DNA of 64,000 bases from Platycnemis pennipes (Eukaryota > Arthropoda > Insecta > Odonata > Platycnemididae): assembly GCA_933228895.1 (NCBI GenBank), contig OW121846.1, forward strand, positions 9,765,915-9,829,914, given 5' to 3'. The notes beneath the pieces are model-generated. The model was not told the origin of the DNA and did no database searches. It saw only the letters and a program-made list of their open reading frames with translations. Numbering within the stretch: the stretch's first letter is position 1; every line of letters starts with the position of its first letter. Made by a program: the position numbers and the translations under genes. Positions 1-11,196 of the stretch are shown here, in pieces.

Positions 1-640
1 TGAGGCACAATTTGGTTAGAGGTCGGATTTCGTCACAGATCACTGGGTTGACGTTGTTGTTCTTGAGGATTTCTATTGTGAGGCTTCTTGCTTGGGGATG
101 CTGGTGAACAGATTGGTTACGTCGAAGGGCACTACGTTGGTGTTGGGTGGTGACAAGGAATCTTTGAGTTACTTGGTTCTGTGGAATTTATTATACTATA
201 TTTTGATTCAAAGTTGGTGAGGTCTTGAAGAATGGTATTGAGTCTGGATGTGCCAGTTGGTGGGTAGGTGCAGAGATGTACAAACTATTATAGGTCGAAT
301 TGGCATGTTCACTTTATGGATTTTGATTAGGCAATATAGGCAAGGTGGAAAAGGGTTCTTTTGAATGAAAAAATACTTTTCCTTGGCACTGAGGATGCTG
401 TTGCAACTATTTATCATGGAACAGGTTTCTTTTTGAAAAGCTTTTTTGGGTCTTTTGGTAATATCTCAAAATCATTCCCTGATATGAATTTCAAGCACTT
501 TTACAAATAACCTTGTTTTTTGAGGATAACAAATTGATTTCCCCTGTCTGCTTTGGTGATAATAAGCTCTCAGTTTTAATAGTTTCACTGATGCTGCTTA
601 TGGCTTTTAGGAATCCCTTGTTATGATTCACGCAGTTACT
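1..640 (-). pseudogene. Penelope-like element reverse transcriptase, decayed, runs off the left edge
   Basis: Read on the minus strand from about 640 down to 1, several frames match the reverse transcriptase of Penelope-like retroelements. Near 560-470 a frame reads KCLKFISGNDFEILPKDP, the region before the first RT block. At 340-290 comes LIKIHKVNMPIRPI, the family's L-P-K-I-H-K...L-R-P-I block. At 110-85 a frame reads NLFTSIPKQEA, followed after a frameshift by EILKNNNVNPVICDEIRPL. Stops and frameshifts separate these blocks, so it is a dead copy. The catalytic block and any GIY-YIG domain would lie beyond the window. Family assignment rests on recognised motifs, not on an alignment. Confidence 0.75.
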
Positions 641-2181
641 TTCAGGCTGGAGGTTCTTAGTTATTGCATTGCAATGATCTGTTTAGTTTCATTATTCTCA
701 TTATAAAAAGTACTGTGGAGTCCACTAAGACCTTTTCATTTATCCATTGTGGAAAACTTCCACCATATCTCGCCGGTCCTCTATATAACTTGATCTTTTT
801 AAGCCATAAAACTGTCTACATGCAAAGAAATGCCCTGCACTTACCTGTATAAATACATACTTAACAAGAAGACATGCTGTACCAGAAGATGAATTAAAAC
901 CCGCAAGACAAACCACACCGCTCACACCATTCTCACTCAATGGCAAAAACAACAACTCACACCACAAAACTTCCCAGCACACAGAAAATTATTCCTGCAC
1001 TCTAATATCATCATCATAAGTCAACAATTGCAAGAATGGTTAGCTGCAGCTCTCCACAACATTCCTCGACCTCTTCATGCTTAGATAACTCTCTTTCTTT
1101 CCCATCCTTCACATTTATCATGCATGAGGCCGTTTCACACCATTCACTTTTCCCTTGATCACTGTCTTTGAGAGACCATCACATCTCAAGATGTGGCCAT
1201 TAAGGTTGCCCCATAAACCTTTTTCATTGTTTTCATCAGACATCTCTTCTCATCTAATCTCCTTAGGACCTCATAACTCCAAATAGGATATGATGAAAAT
1301 TTTGAAATCACAGGAGGCTACCCAAAATTTCTGTCCAACTCCACATTTATGTGATATAAATTTCCTGTCTTTTTCCCTATTTTCAAGGTTGGCAGACACT
1401 GTAACATTTTATGATAAGGCACTGTGACTGAGTAATTGATGAATTTTTCTGGCTATTTGATAAGTTTATTAGAGAATGCCTGCATGCAGACATTACATAT
1501 AAACCCTTTCCATGGAAAATACTTTTATGTATTTCCCTTGTATGGTTGGAATAAGAATTGACCCATATGAAACTTGGTCAACATCTGCCCAAAATTCAAG
1601 TAAAAGGGGAAAAAAGTTCAATTTCTGGACTGCCCTTACACATCAGTAGAAAGGGCTGACTTAATTTCTACAACTATTGCAAAATTCGCATACCTCACCC
1701 ACTACTACACTTAATTTTTCCTTCAGCAAATGGAACTATTAGAAACTTCCCTTGGCAATACAGACAATACTTAGGCTAAGAATATTTTGCGTTCATAGGG
1801 GTAAGGTTTGACAGTTGCTCTACCAGAGCCGTCATCTACACTGGTTACATAATCCTGCAGCACCTGTGGCACCTTCACTCATAGAAAGCATGTCATAATG
1901 ATAGCATTTTCTGGCAGAAAGAAATTAAGGATTTCAACATGGTATCCATTTTCCTCACAATTACTATGCCTTAACATATTAATTACATTCACATACTAAA
2001 AAGGTTAGGAAATAGGAATGAATTACCAGAAAAAAAAACTCCCACCTAATATTAGTAAATACTAGTTATAACTACAAGGTACTGAGCAAGCATAGTTAAC
2101 TAATCAAGACAAAAACTTAGAAAACTTGCAAAACCTCATAAATTATTACACATGCTGTCAAAATGAAATATATCCCACCAC
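641..2181. other. Intronic or intergenic stretch, nothing recognised
   Basis: This AT-rich stretch lies between the Penelope-like fragment and the last ALAS exon I can place. Short open frames exist on both strands (for example 740-982 minus), but I could not match them to a family or to the next part of ALAS. It is probably intron sequence. Confidence 0.4.
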
Positions 2182-2271
2182 TTGTTTTTGCCTTGTCCAC
2201 CAGTTCCAGATGGTTATTCTCAACCACACTCTCCGAATATTCATCAAGAGAACCATTCACCTGCTTCCTTT
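2182..2271 (-). CDS. ALAS: Probable third coding exon of 5-aminolevulinate synthase (end uncertain)
   Basis: A good acceptor (TTTATTCAG at 2280-2272) opens a frame that continues the phase-1 junction of the preceding exon: the split codon becomes GAA, followed by RKQVNGSLDEYSESVVENN and then HLELVDKAKTS. This low-complexity, acidic stretch would fit the poorly conserved linker between the heme-regulatory presequence and the catalytic core of ALAS. The donor is unclear. I chose the weak site AACAA|GTGGTG, which gives 90 bp and keeps phase 1; a site about 20 bp earlier (ACTG|GTGGAC) is an alternative. The exon may be alternative or false. Frame, acceptor and position support it, not homology. 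Confidence 0.45.
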
Positions 2272-2406
2272 CTGAATAAATAAAATATTTTGTAAATTTT
2301 TGCACGAGCAAAAAGTAAATGACCTTTAAAAGATTCAGAGCTCATGATCAGCCCTGAATTCATTATATACTTCATTGATTTGAGTGATTCAAACATTTTT
2401 TCTCAC

Positions 2407-2520
2407 CTGATTTTGCTTGAGGGCTGAGGTCAATGATATCATCTTTCATTTCCTTGCTGGCCTCTTTCACTGCAGGCACAGCGTCAGCGAGAAAAGGGCA
2501 TTTCCTCATGCTCTCCAAAG
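2407..2520 (-). CDS. ALAS: Second coding exon of 5-aminolevulinate synthase
   Basis: The exon is bounded by a clear acceptor (TTTCCAG, 2527-2521) and donor (G|GTGAGA, 2406-2401). It is 114 bp, phase 1 to phase 1, and joins in frame to the first coding exon. It encodes ALESMRKCPFLADAVPAVKE followed by ASKEMKDDIIDLSPQAKS. RKCPFL is a typical heme regulatory motif (basic residue, Cys-Pro, hydrophobic residue), the element through which heme blocks mitochondrial import or promotes turnover of ALAS in animals. ALAS condenses glycine and succinyl-CoA with pyridoxal phosphate in the mitochondrial matrix, the first step of heme synthesis. Only presequence and linker are encoded here; no catalytic residues are in the window. 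Confidence 0.82.
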
Positions 2521-3087
2521 CTGGAAAGAAACGGACATGACTTAATCAACTGAATTACAACATAACCAAACTCGGATAATAACGACATAATTTACTAAGT
2601 GTTTGATTGAGTTCACTTCTTTCCTGCAGCAGTGCTGCATGCTTTGCTCCTCTGTGACCCCTAGGGTATGGTTGAGTTCCTAACAAATATGGCCAGTGAC
2701 AAAAGTAGCCAATTTGACATCAAGATGAGAAAATACTACCCAAGAATACTCGGATACTTTGAATACTGGAAGGTATTTGATACTCAGGATCTCAAATAAT
2801 TACCCAAAAAGTAAAAATGTGAATACATCAAGTATCATACCATACACCATTGAGCTCCCATACAGTGCTATACGTACTTAACATATTGATGAACTTCATT
2901 GTATGCATGGTGAGGAAAGAGAAGTCTGCTGATGGGTTTTGCCACATTCTTAATGGTAGAAAGACAACCCTTCAACAAATGTAATTCCTGTGAAACTGTT
3001 CTCTTTTCACTACAAATGACAGAAAAACTAGTTGGATGACAGCACTAACGGTCTGTTGGTAGTAACGGATGACTTGAGCATTTTCGT

Positions 3088-3322
3088 GTTTCTTTCTCGT
3101 TGGTTTATCCCTCTGGACAACAGTTTCGTTGGCATTCCAGGTGCCATCTTCAGGTCCGTAGATAGCGTCCTATCATATTTACTACACCCTCGCCCTATAT
3201 ATTTCCTATATCTTCATACTATATATTTCCTATGTCAACTTCCCTACACTTCGGACCTGAAGGTGCCGTCTGGAATGCCAGCGAAACTATCGTCCAGAAG
3301 GATGACCTAACGCAGAAAAAAA
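3088..3322. repeat. Head-to-head inverted repeat made of Penelope-like tails
   Basis: Arms at 3112-3158 and 3252-3298 are reverse complements of 47 bp with a handful of mismatches, and weaker matching continues outward to about 3088 and 3322. The arms contain CCTGAAGGTGCCGTCTGG and GGAATGCCAGCGAAAC, wording I associate with the terminal repeats of Penelope-like elements downstream of the endonuclease. The 93-bp loop holds two copies of CTATATATTTCCTAT. The structure may be a MITE-like foldback or two tails joined head to head. Confidence 0.6.
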
Positions 3323-4566
3323 CTGGAAACCCTCAACTCATCCAATCATCACAGAAGCCTTCACAGCAACTAGAATATTTTCCATTGAGGCATAAATAAA
3401 AATTGTGGATTCTCATGCTGCAACTCGCACTGATATAGCGAAACGTCTAAGATTACAAGTCTCTACAATGGATACAATTATGAAAAATCACGCTGTTATT
3501 CATGCTAGCTATTGCAGGCATCGGTCGAAAAAAAGAAAATTTCAATAAATCATCGTATGAAGGAATACCAATTTGAAAAGTGGTTTTTAAGTTATAGATC
3601 ATCAAATATCGCTGTGAATGGTTTTGTCATTACAGAAAAGTCATTGCACAATTTATAAGTTTTAGAATTATGGACTTGACAATGTCTAATGGTTGGTTGA
3701 AACATTGGTAGAAATTAAGGATGGGTCCATTCTGATTCCACCCATTTTGAGCAGAATCGAGGAATCAAAGCCTTCAAAGTCAATTCTGAAGAAAAAACCA
3801 ACCAACGAGGTACATGATTTTAAATTTCCTGGGTGTAAGAGCACGCGCTCATGCTCTCGAGTGGATCGACCAGCAAACTTCAACAGAAAATCGTTTTTCC
3901 CATTTTTCTTTTCTTACGTCATTTATTTTCTGTGTTCTTTTTCCACAGTGCACGAAGGCATAGTGAAATACGTACTCACCGAATTTTGTGGAGATATTCA
4001 GTGGATTTAGTTATACTGGTGGCAATTCACCTGTTAATTATATTGATACTGTAGAAACTCGATATTACGAAGTCAATGGGACCAGAAAAATTGACAATTC
4101 ATAATATCAAAGATCGTATGAATGAGTATCCTTTGTCAACACCGCGATGAAGCGACCCTCCTGAAATATATGCATCCCCACAACACACGTGCGTGATTTA
4201 CGATACCTATATTCATTAATGTATCTATAAATGTGTATCCATGCCAACAGGGTTCATAAAGTTTAACACAACTAACTTGTTTCTTATCTCCCATGAGTCA
4301 GAAATTAGGCGATCAAGCGTCTTTGCAAAATTTTTGTGCAGTTTGGACTAGGCCTATGAAGATTATTATAACAGTGCATTTTTCTATATTACCTTAATTT
4401 CTACTGAAAAACTCGTAACATAAATTGAGCGGTGTATATACATTTTTAAGCTAGCATTATGTATGCATACACTATAGAAGTGTGTGATTTGCGAGACCAT
4501 TTGCAGCTAGATGCTGCTCTGGGTGTAGAAGTTAGAGGAATAATAAAAGAACTCGAGAGATAGCAC

Positions 4567-4865
4567 TTATTCCACAGTTTTGATGGTGGTACTACGCGTT
4601 TCAGCCGCTAAGCCATCATCAGGTACAAAGAATATTTGGTCAAGAGGGCGGTATATATGCAAACAACTAGGAGGGGGGGGCACTGGTGGTGAGTCAATGT
4701 GTGGTTTAGGAAATGGAATGGCCAGGAGTGGGGAGTGACGTTTGAACAGCTGATCATTCATGAGGGACTCCTCCTCTCCACACGGAGTATCTCCGGGTCA
4801 AACACGCAGTGGTGTGCTGTGTCCAAAAGGTGTTTGGCCACGAGGGAAGATGAGTCCCCTTTCTC
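4567..4865 (-). pseudogene. Penelope-like element C-terminus and tail, truncated
   Basis: On the minus strand, 4858-4777 reads SSSLVAKHLLDTAHHCVFDP then EILRVERRS. This resembles the region behind the GIY-YIG endonuclease of Penelope-like elements, where S-x-x-A-x-H-x-L-x-T-x-H is common. Downstream, at 4625-4575, the tail reads PDDGLAAETRSTTIKTVE, a translation of the conserved CCTGATGATGGCTTAGCGG wording seen at the end of such elements. A stop lies between the two parts. It abuts the hAT remnant that follows on the plus strand, so one may have inserted beside the other. Confidence 0.55.
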
Positions 4866-4929
4866 CCAACATATCTGGTGCTCAGTCATATGGATTACGG
4901 ATACGAATACACTAGGAAGTGGTGTAGAT

Positions 4930-5363
4930 TACCTTATATTGTCGGTAATTACTGAAAAAGATTCGCAAGTAGAACTGGATTCTGTGGCTCTAACATCCAC
5001 TGTGTCCACCAGTTTAGGAATTTGGTCACAATATAAGAATCTTGTTGCCTCTGCAGAGAATATTCCCCAAGAAACATCAGGTGAAGAAGAACTAAATAAG
5101 TACATTAGTGAGAATACATTGCACCCAGAAGCAAGCATGGAAGATTTGGGAGATACTGGTACAACAGCTATTTTTTCAGACTGAAAAAACTTGCTCAAAA
5201 GTATCTTTGCATACCCCCAGCTACAGTCTTCAGTGAAAGGTGTTTTAGCACTGCAGGGAATATTGCATATGCCAAAAGAAATAGGTTGGATCCAGAGAGG
5301 GTCAAAATGATTTTCTTTTTGAATAAAAACTTAAATAATTTACTGCATGATCTGTGGATTTGA
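4930..5363 (+). pseudogene. hAT transposase C-terminus (hATC dimerisation region), frameshifted
   Basis: The plus strand reads EEELNKYISENTLHP from about 5086, then after a frameshift near 5172 continues as LKKLAQKYLCIPPATVFSER, CFSTAGNIAYAKRNRLDPER and VKMIFFLNKNL to a TGA at 5361-5363. The Y-L-C-I-P-x-x-x-x-x-S-E-R-x-F-S-x-A-G block is the hallmark of the C-terminal dimerisation region of hAT transposases, near the last catalytic Glu. The front part of the protein is missing and replaced by a Penelope-like tail. Dead copy. Confidence 0.8.
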
Positions 5364-5597
5364 ATGTGGAAAAATGTCTGAATTTGAATTCATTTTTATC
5401 TACATCATAATGAGTATTGCCCACATGATTTTTCTTCTGTAAAATTGAAAAGTAAAGTGCAATAATACCTATAGGTATTAAAAATTCCAAATATTAGTTA
5501 TTTCACATCGTAGTCTTTATTCTTTTGTACTTTGCTATTATGTTTTTCTGCTATAATTTTTGAACTGAAAAAGCTAAATTACTATTTTAATGACTCC

Positions 5598-5761
5598 TAT
5601 TTGTTTTGAATTCTATAGGATTCAAAATGTCCAAGGACCAGAATATCCAAATGCCAAAGTAAATTATGAAAAACAATACCTTTTATGGAGATATTGTTTT
5701 TCATAATTTAATTTGGCATTTGGATATTCAGTTCTTTGGACATTTTCAATTAAAACAAATA
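5598..5761. repeat. Foldback element with 55-bp-plus inverted arms
   Basis: The segment is a near-perfect hairpin. 5624-5679 (beginning AAAATGTCCAAGGACC) is answered by 5691-5746 (ending GGACATTTT) with few mismatches and a loop of about 12 bp (CCTTTTATGGAG). Matching resumes outside a small indel, with TATTTGTTTT at 5598 answered by AAAACAAATA at 5752-5761. It has no coding capacity. The best label is a foldback MITE of unknown family. Confidence 0.85.
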
Positions 5762-6708
5762 AGAAGCTCACCTTATTTCACCTATAGGATTCAGTTAACC
5801 CTTCAAGCATGGAGGAGATTTAAAGGAATCCCATCTCGTAGGTCGGTGGAGATTTAAATAGAATTGCCGGTTTTTGCATATGGCTGGTAAAAAAATTTAT
5901 AACTTTAAAACTAATCATTGTATTAATTTCAGATTTTTTGTGCGTATAAAATAATGTCTTGTCTATAATATTTTGTGGTAATAATTGTATTACTTAATAC
6001 GTTTTATGATATATTCTTTGGTGAAATATTTTTTTCTCTTTTACCACTAACAAAAATCCAATTCCCTTCATTTTTTCATGCAAAGTAACTCTAAAGTATT
6101 ATTTGCATGTAGGTAGTACTATTTCAAAAATACACGATTTAATATGAAGTACTAGGCGTTAAATTTATTATATTAATAATATTGGTCCTCATGGGAATTA
6201 TGCAACCCGCACACACTTCTGCAACATAGCCTGAGAAGACCTAACCTGATCAGCAAGTTTCCCTCGTTACCATGTTCAGGATATTGGGTCCCTACTAAAA
6301 CGTGCTAACGAGAGACCACTGTATTTGGGTGTACCTGCAGGTTTAGAGTTTCCTGAGCAAATGTTTTCAGAAACTAGTGCTGTGGTCCTGATAGAAGGAC
6401 CCTCTGAACTGCTGAGCATGTTCAGCAGCCGTGTCAATAATATGTCAATCTAAATACATTCAAATACGAGCTGCTGATCATGCTCAGCATCTCTTATTTC
6501 TTAAAAAGAATTTTCAGTATTTACAAATGCAAGAGGGCTTAGTGTATTATATCTAATTCCAGTGATAATTGTAAGAGTAGCAAAATAAAAGAGTTGTCAC
6601 AATGTCATTTCTCTCAATAATTAGTAGCTCTCTTATAACACTTTTGATTCCTGAGTTGACTTCACGAGAAGGAAAGCACTTATTAAATGTTTTTAAGAAA
6701 AATATGTA

Positions 6709-6789
6709 AGGTATCAGCAAATAATACTATTGGTATCGGCCACTGGTATTGAGGTATCGGTTTGGTATCGGAAAAAGTCGTATCGGTAC
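6709..6789. repeat. Short imperfect GGTATCGG repeat cluster
   Basis: Within 81 bp the word GGTATC(G)G or a close variant occurs five times (AGGTATCAG, TGGTATCGG, AGGTATCGG, TGGTATCGG, CGTATCGG). It may be a subterminal repeat of a transposon end. No matching end was found. Confidence 0.45.
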
Positions 6790-7816
6790 AAGTCTAGATT
6801 AAACTTTGTAACTTATAAAATTAGCATTTCGAGCCAGATAAGTCATGTTATCACGCTGAATTTTTCAATGAAATCAAGTGATGCGAAACCTACTACTATG
6901 GCAAGGACAACAGACAATGTGTGTGAGCTGTTGCCACACAAATGACAACCTTGCGCTCAGTGGGTTACAAAATCATCTTCGGTGGAGAAGGATCATATTA
7001 GGGAAGGGAAGGCCCCCCAGGGCCCTCTTATGGGGTAATAGAGGCATTGGGAGGGGATTCCTCCTTCCCCCACACAAGGAATAAACAACATAGAAGACAC
7101 ACTCTTGACAAATACACCTGTTGTAATGGCACTGACTTTGGTAACTCTATCGGTCGACAGGAAAACTATCTTCACCCCCCCAGAAGTGGAAAAAAATCAT
7201 GTACTGCATCCTCTTAACAATTCTATACATCAAATTGTTTTCTTAGGCCTATAATTTACCTCAGCATTGCTTCATTCACAAATAATATTTACTCGACCCA
7301 GACTGCCTGGACCCCACCCAACCAGCTGAGAGACAAGCTGAAAAATTTTATGTTGCTTCATGAAACATTTTTAACTGAGTAACACTAGAACAGTTAGTCA
7401 AAAACTTATTTAATAAATGCATGAAGCAATAGTTGTTTAAAAAACTATCATAAAATGCCTTTTCCCTTGTAATCATAAGCACAGGCATGCTAGGCTTTTG
7501 TGAAGATATTTTAGAATTGTTATTAAGCTGTATTGAATGATGCAAAAAATTATGGCATATCTCGGGTAATATGCTTGAGGTGATTAATGTTTATGATTTA
7601 TTTTACAAATCAACATTTATAAGTTTCATGGATCGATTGAATCATTTTCACAATATATATCTCATCCTGTAACTTTTCAACTGACTTGAAGCCGGAGCCG
7701 GTTTACAGTGTATTTGAGGAGACAACATAGAAGTAGAATACTTAAAAACAGAAAACACATGGAAAACAGCAACAGAACAAGTTCAAACGTTTTCTAAGTA
7801 TTCTAAGTACGATATG

Positions 7817-8050
7817 GAGACAACTGAAATAGAATCCTTGCAAACACTCTAGTCAAAAATTAAACAAAAATAACAGATTCTATGTTATTGGTCGGAGACA
7901 ACAGAAAGAGAATCATTGTAAACACTGCAGTCAAAAATTAAATAAGAATAACATATTCTCAGTTCTTGGTCACAAACAACAGAAATAATATACTTGTAAA
8001 CATTTCAATCAAATATTAAATAAAAGTAACAGATTCTCATTTCTTCGTCA
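7817..8050. repeat. Tandem array of three 78-bp units
   Basis: Units start at 7817, 7895 and 7973. Each opens with a version of GAGACAACAGAAA, passes through AGTCAAAAATTAAA, and ends TTCTCAGTTCTTGGTC or similar. A weaker fourth unit may precede at about 7721. The period is 26 codons, but the minus strand carries stops, so it is not a protein repeat. It lies just beyond the zinc-finger transposon remnant and may be part of that element's end. Confidence 0.75.
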
Positions 8051-8104
8051 CTTTTTCCAGATCATTCATGCATTCTTTTATTTTTTATGTCTCTTGACAT
8101 GCGT

Positions 8105-8972
8105 CTACCATGATTTTTTGTTTCTTCTTAGCTAGTTCCTTAAGCTCGAGCATAGTCTTATGCTTCTCCACCACCCTGGCTGGGGCATCCTTCTATTCCT
8201 TGCTTCGAGCCTCCTTTGCTTCCATGAACAAGGCATGGGAGTTGCGCGCAGCATGGATGAGACCTTTACTGACAGGAACGTTCTGGACACCCCCGGCGGT
8301 GCGCACGGCCTCCTGAACAGTTCTATTTGCTATCAGACTTTCTTCTTTTTGGTTAACTATCAGACACTCATTGTTTAATGAGAAGCTTCATTCAAGTCCA
8401 GCATTGCCGTGGAACATGATTAGAATCATTTTAATAAAATCCATTAGCCGAGGTCCGGTTGGAGTAAATTTTTGTGGCAGTCGCCATACACCATATTACT
8501 TTCGTCTCGGTGACTTTGTCGTTACTTATTAATGAGAGACTGCGTCTGGTGTGCAGGCTGGAAAACTGAAGCGCTGGGAGTCTCGACAGCAATGGCTTCA
8601 GCAGGCTGCAGTGCTACCCCGGGCTGCACAGTGTCAAAATCAGCAGTTAATGCAGATTTTCCACAATTCAGGTCTTGCAGCGGAGCGTCGGATGATGAAC
8701 AGAGAAATAACTCGCCCACGGAGGAAGCAGAGCCAGCACAAAAAAGTGCAGCAGCTGATGGAGTGGTCTTGGTGAGATTGGCGCGGGCTAAGTTCCTTTA
8801 GCATGGCTCACAAACGCCGACCGACCCAAGGAGCCGATGTCAAAGTTCTTCTGACAAAGTTTGCATTGAGCGCTCTGAGGATCGTTTTTCACCACCTTGC
8901 TCCACGTGAACTCGTCCTCATGCGCCTTGTTGTACGAGGTAATGCCTCTTGGAGCCACGGCAGCACATCAGA
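8105..8972 (-). pseudogene. Zinc-finger (BED/hAT-type) transposon-like protein remnant
   Basis: The minus strand from 8964 to 8788 is open and reads APRGITSYNKAHEDEFTWSK, VVKNDPQSAQCKLCQKNFDI and GSLGRSAFVSHAKGT. C-x2-C-x(16-17)-H fits the single zinc finger that opens many arthropod hAT-like proteins (W..V..D...A.C.LC...F.......A..SHA.G.KH), though the second His is lost to a TAG at 8790-8788. Further down (8719-8522) is an Ala/Pro/Ser-rich linker in another frame, then 8318-8105 reads VQEAVRTAGGVQNVPVSKGL with several Lys/Glu-rich residues. Frames are broken by stops. A host zinc-finger gene is possible, but the decay argues for a transposon copy. Confidence 0.55.
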
Positions 8973-10023
8973 TGAAGCCTGAAATGAATTACAAAACATT
9001 CAACAATACTGATAAAGCAATAAAAGAATTGTAGAAAGTTTGCGACTGTTAAAATCCAAAAAGGGAACACTTACTCACATCTCACGAGCTGGTCACTGGA
9101 GGGACTGCGATAACTTTCTTTTATGCACACGATGGACTTAGAGAATACATTCTAGAGCACCTTTCTACTCACCGGAACTGTGTTGATAGAACTCCTGGTC
9201 CAGCGGTTGAAAATAAATTATTCATTCTCAGGAATGAAAACAACAATGCAAGCAGCGACCTGCACACATGGTGTAGGCGACAGGCGTGTGGGTTCCCAGC
9301 CAAGCCGCCAGCAGACGCAAGGAAGTGGAGGGGGTGGCCAGGTGGCAGGGCATAGCGTGCATGTGCGGTCAGTGAGGAGAGCAAGGAGTGAAACTTGGTG
9401 ACTCCCCCACCTCGGCTACATGGGCTAAACACTGCGAAGGTCCCAATGACCGAAAATATGGGGATCTTCTGGATCTGTTCATTACAGAGCACTTCTTGAA
9501 ATTTCCAAGATGTTATGTGGATCACCCGTATTTTCCAGGGTAATTTTAATTTCCCATATCGATCGACACCCTGTGATAGTATGCCAGATATATGCTCCCA
9601 GGAGTAAAGAGCAGTCTGAAGGAAAATGCTTTATAGGGCTTTGGAGCGAATTTTTAGATGTGTAATTGAATCGTGGGCATCAACAATGACTACAGAATAT
9701 CATCGGCATTCGCACAAGTGTCTTTTGGTGTTATTTCACCTTCAGTAGCCTGGATTAGCTGAATGCAGGGAGTCCCTCCTCATCCGTCATATTAGGTTCC
9801 GCAAAACTAAGTCATAAATTATAAAGACGGAAACGTATCACCATTTTCCATACGCCCTTCATGAATAGTTTATTATTACGCAATTTCACAGGTGTTATCT
9901 AATTGCTCATTTGTATAGGTACGAGAAAATTTATTTCACTGTGAACGTATCAAGAAAGATGCCATTTAAAAGGCTTCAAATACGCATTTTCAAATATTTA
10001 TAATTTATTTTATATTTTCCTTA

Positions 10024-11196
10024 TTAACATGTTCACTGCTGAGCTGTTTAAAGCCCTACCCCTCACAGCGCGGCGTGACCCACTGGTGGGTCACACTCAG
10101 CCTTTTGCATGGGCGGTGTGACCCACCGGTGGGTCACAGTCCTTCCGAGCTTCTGGCCGCTGCCGAGGGATGGTGGTTGAAGCGGCAACACTTAGCTGTT
10201 TCCTGAGATTAGAGGAAGGCTGGGGGAGGCTACTCCCAGCTTCGCCCCCAGCCCGCCCCTCCCCAGGCCACGTGGGGCAAGCTATCAGCTAGACCCTGGT
10301 GTGGGATGGGGGAAGAGAGGGACAACAATACAATGCATGTGGTAAAGATTTGCTGACGTTCGGAAAACCAGGAGATTCCCACCCGTCTCTGTTTATTGCC
10401 CCTGCCCTTGTTCGCGCCTGTCTGTGAGACGTAGACACCCGTCCGTGTGTACCGATTCCCCAGCCCTGCTCAAACTATGAGAAAAGGGAAGGGGGATCCT
10501 TTGGAAAGAGTACATAGTGGTTTGTGTCACTCAGAAAAAAGTAGTGTCTGCATTTCGGAAGACGTTCACCCGGCAAGGGCACGGTCACTCATCCACCACT
10601 GAGGGATTGACTCAAGAACGCTACGCGACCCTTTCCCAATTGCCCTTCCGTAGAGGGGGGGGGGGAAGGGAAGAGAGAGAGTCAATCTCTCACACAGCCG
10701 GGCAAGTGCAGTTCGGATTGTTTAGTTTACGAGCAACTGACAGACAGCCTAGAGGTTGAGGAGAAAAAATTTTCCTAAACATTTTAAATTATTTTTAATA
10801 AGTTGATATGCTTTACTATATCGAGTATTGTTCATCCTTATGTATAAAAATCGCATAAACTTGAAAAACAACAAAAAGAAAACAAAAAATAATGTATTTT
10901 GGATATAATAGGCTAATATGTAAATTTGTTCGTGACCCACCGGTGGGCTACACCGCTCACGCTGAAAAAAGTTTCAAGAGGGGCGGCGTGACCCACCGGT
11001 GGGTCACACTAAGTGTCACATAGTAGTCTATTATTTGAACAGTGACTAACCTCTGGGTGAAGTCACTTGAGAAGTTCTCGATTCCTACTATCACAATACT
11101 CCTCGCAAGTTACGATAATTCACAGAATTTAATGGTCGCGGCGCTAGACGCATCTGCGTGACCCACCGGTGGGTCACGCTGCAGTGAACGTGTTAA
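10024..11196. mobile_element. PiggyBac-type MITE of 1,173 bp carrying five 20-bp palindromes
   Basis: The element is bounded by TTAA at 10024-10027 and 11193-11196. Immediately inside are inverted termini CATGTTCACTGC (10028-10039) and GCAGTGAACGTG (11181-11192), one mismatch apart, as in piggyBac-family elements. Subterminally there are five copies of the palindrome GTGACCCACCGGTGGGTCAC, at 10075-10094 (one change), 10118-10137, 10932-10951 (two changes), 10988-11007 and 11158-11177. Two sit near the left end and three near the right. The middle has a GC-rich block and a poly-G run, with no transposase. It is a non-autonomous copy inside the ALAS intron. Confidence 0.88.

Noticed and set aside
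740..982. 80-codon minus-strand frame as a next ALAS exon
   Set aside because: No resemblance to the ALAS core and no in-phase splice sites.
4699..5184. 161-codon open frame on the plus strand read as one gene
   Set aside because: Its first half is the reverse strand of a Penelope-like tail and its second half a hAT C-terminus; the frame is a chance join.
7817..8050. CRISPR-like or protein-repeat array
   Set aside because: The units are contiguous, without spacers, diverged and interrupted by stops in all frames; the genome is eukaryotic.
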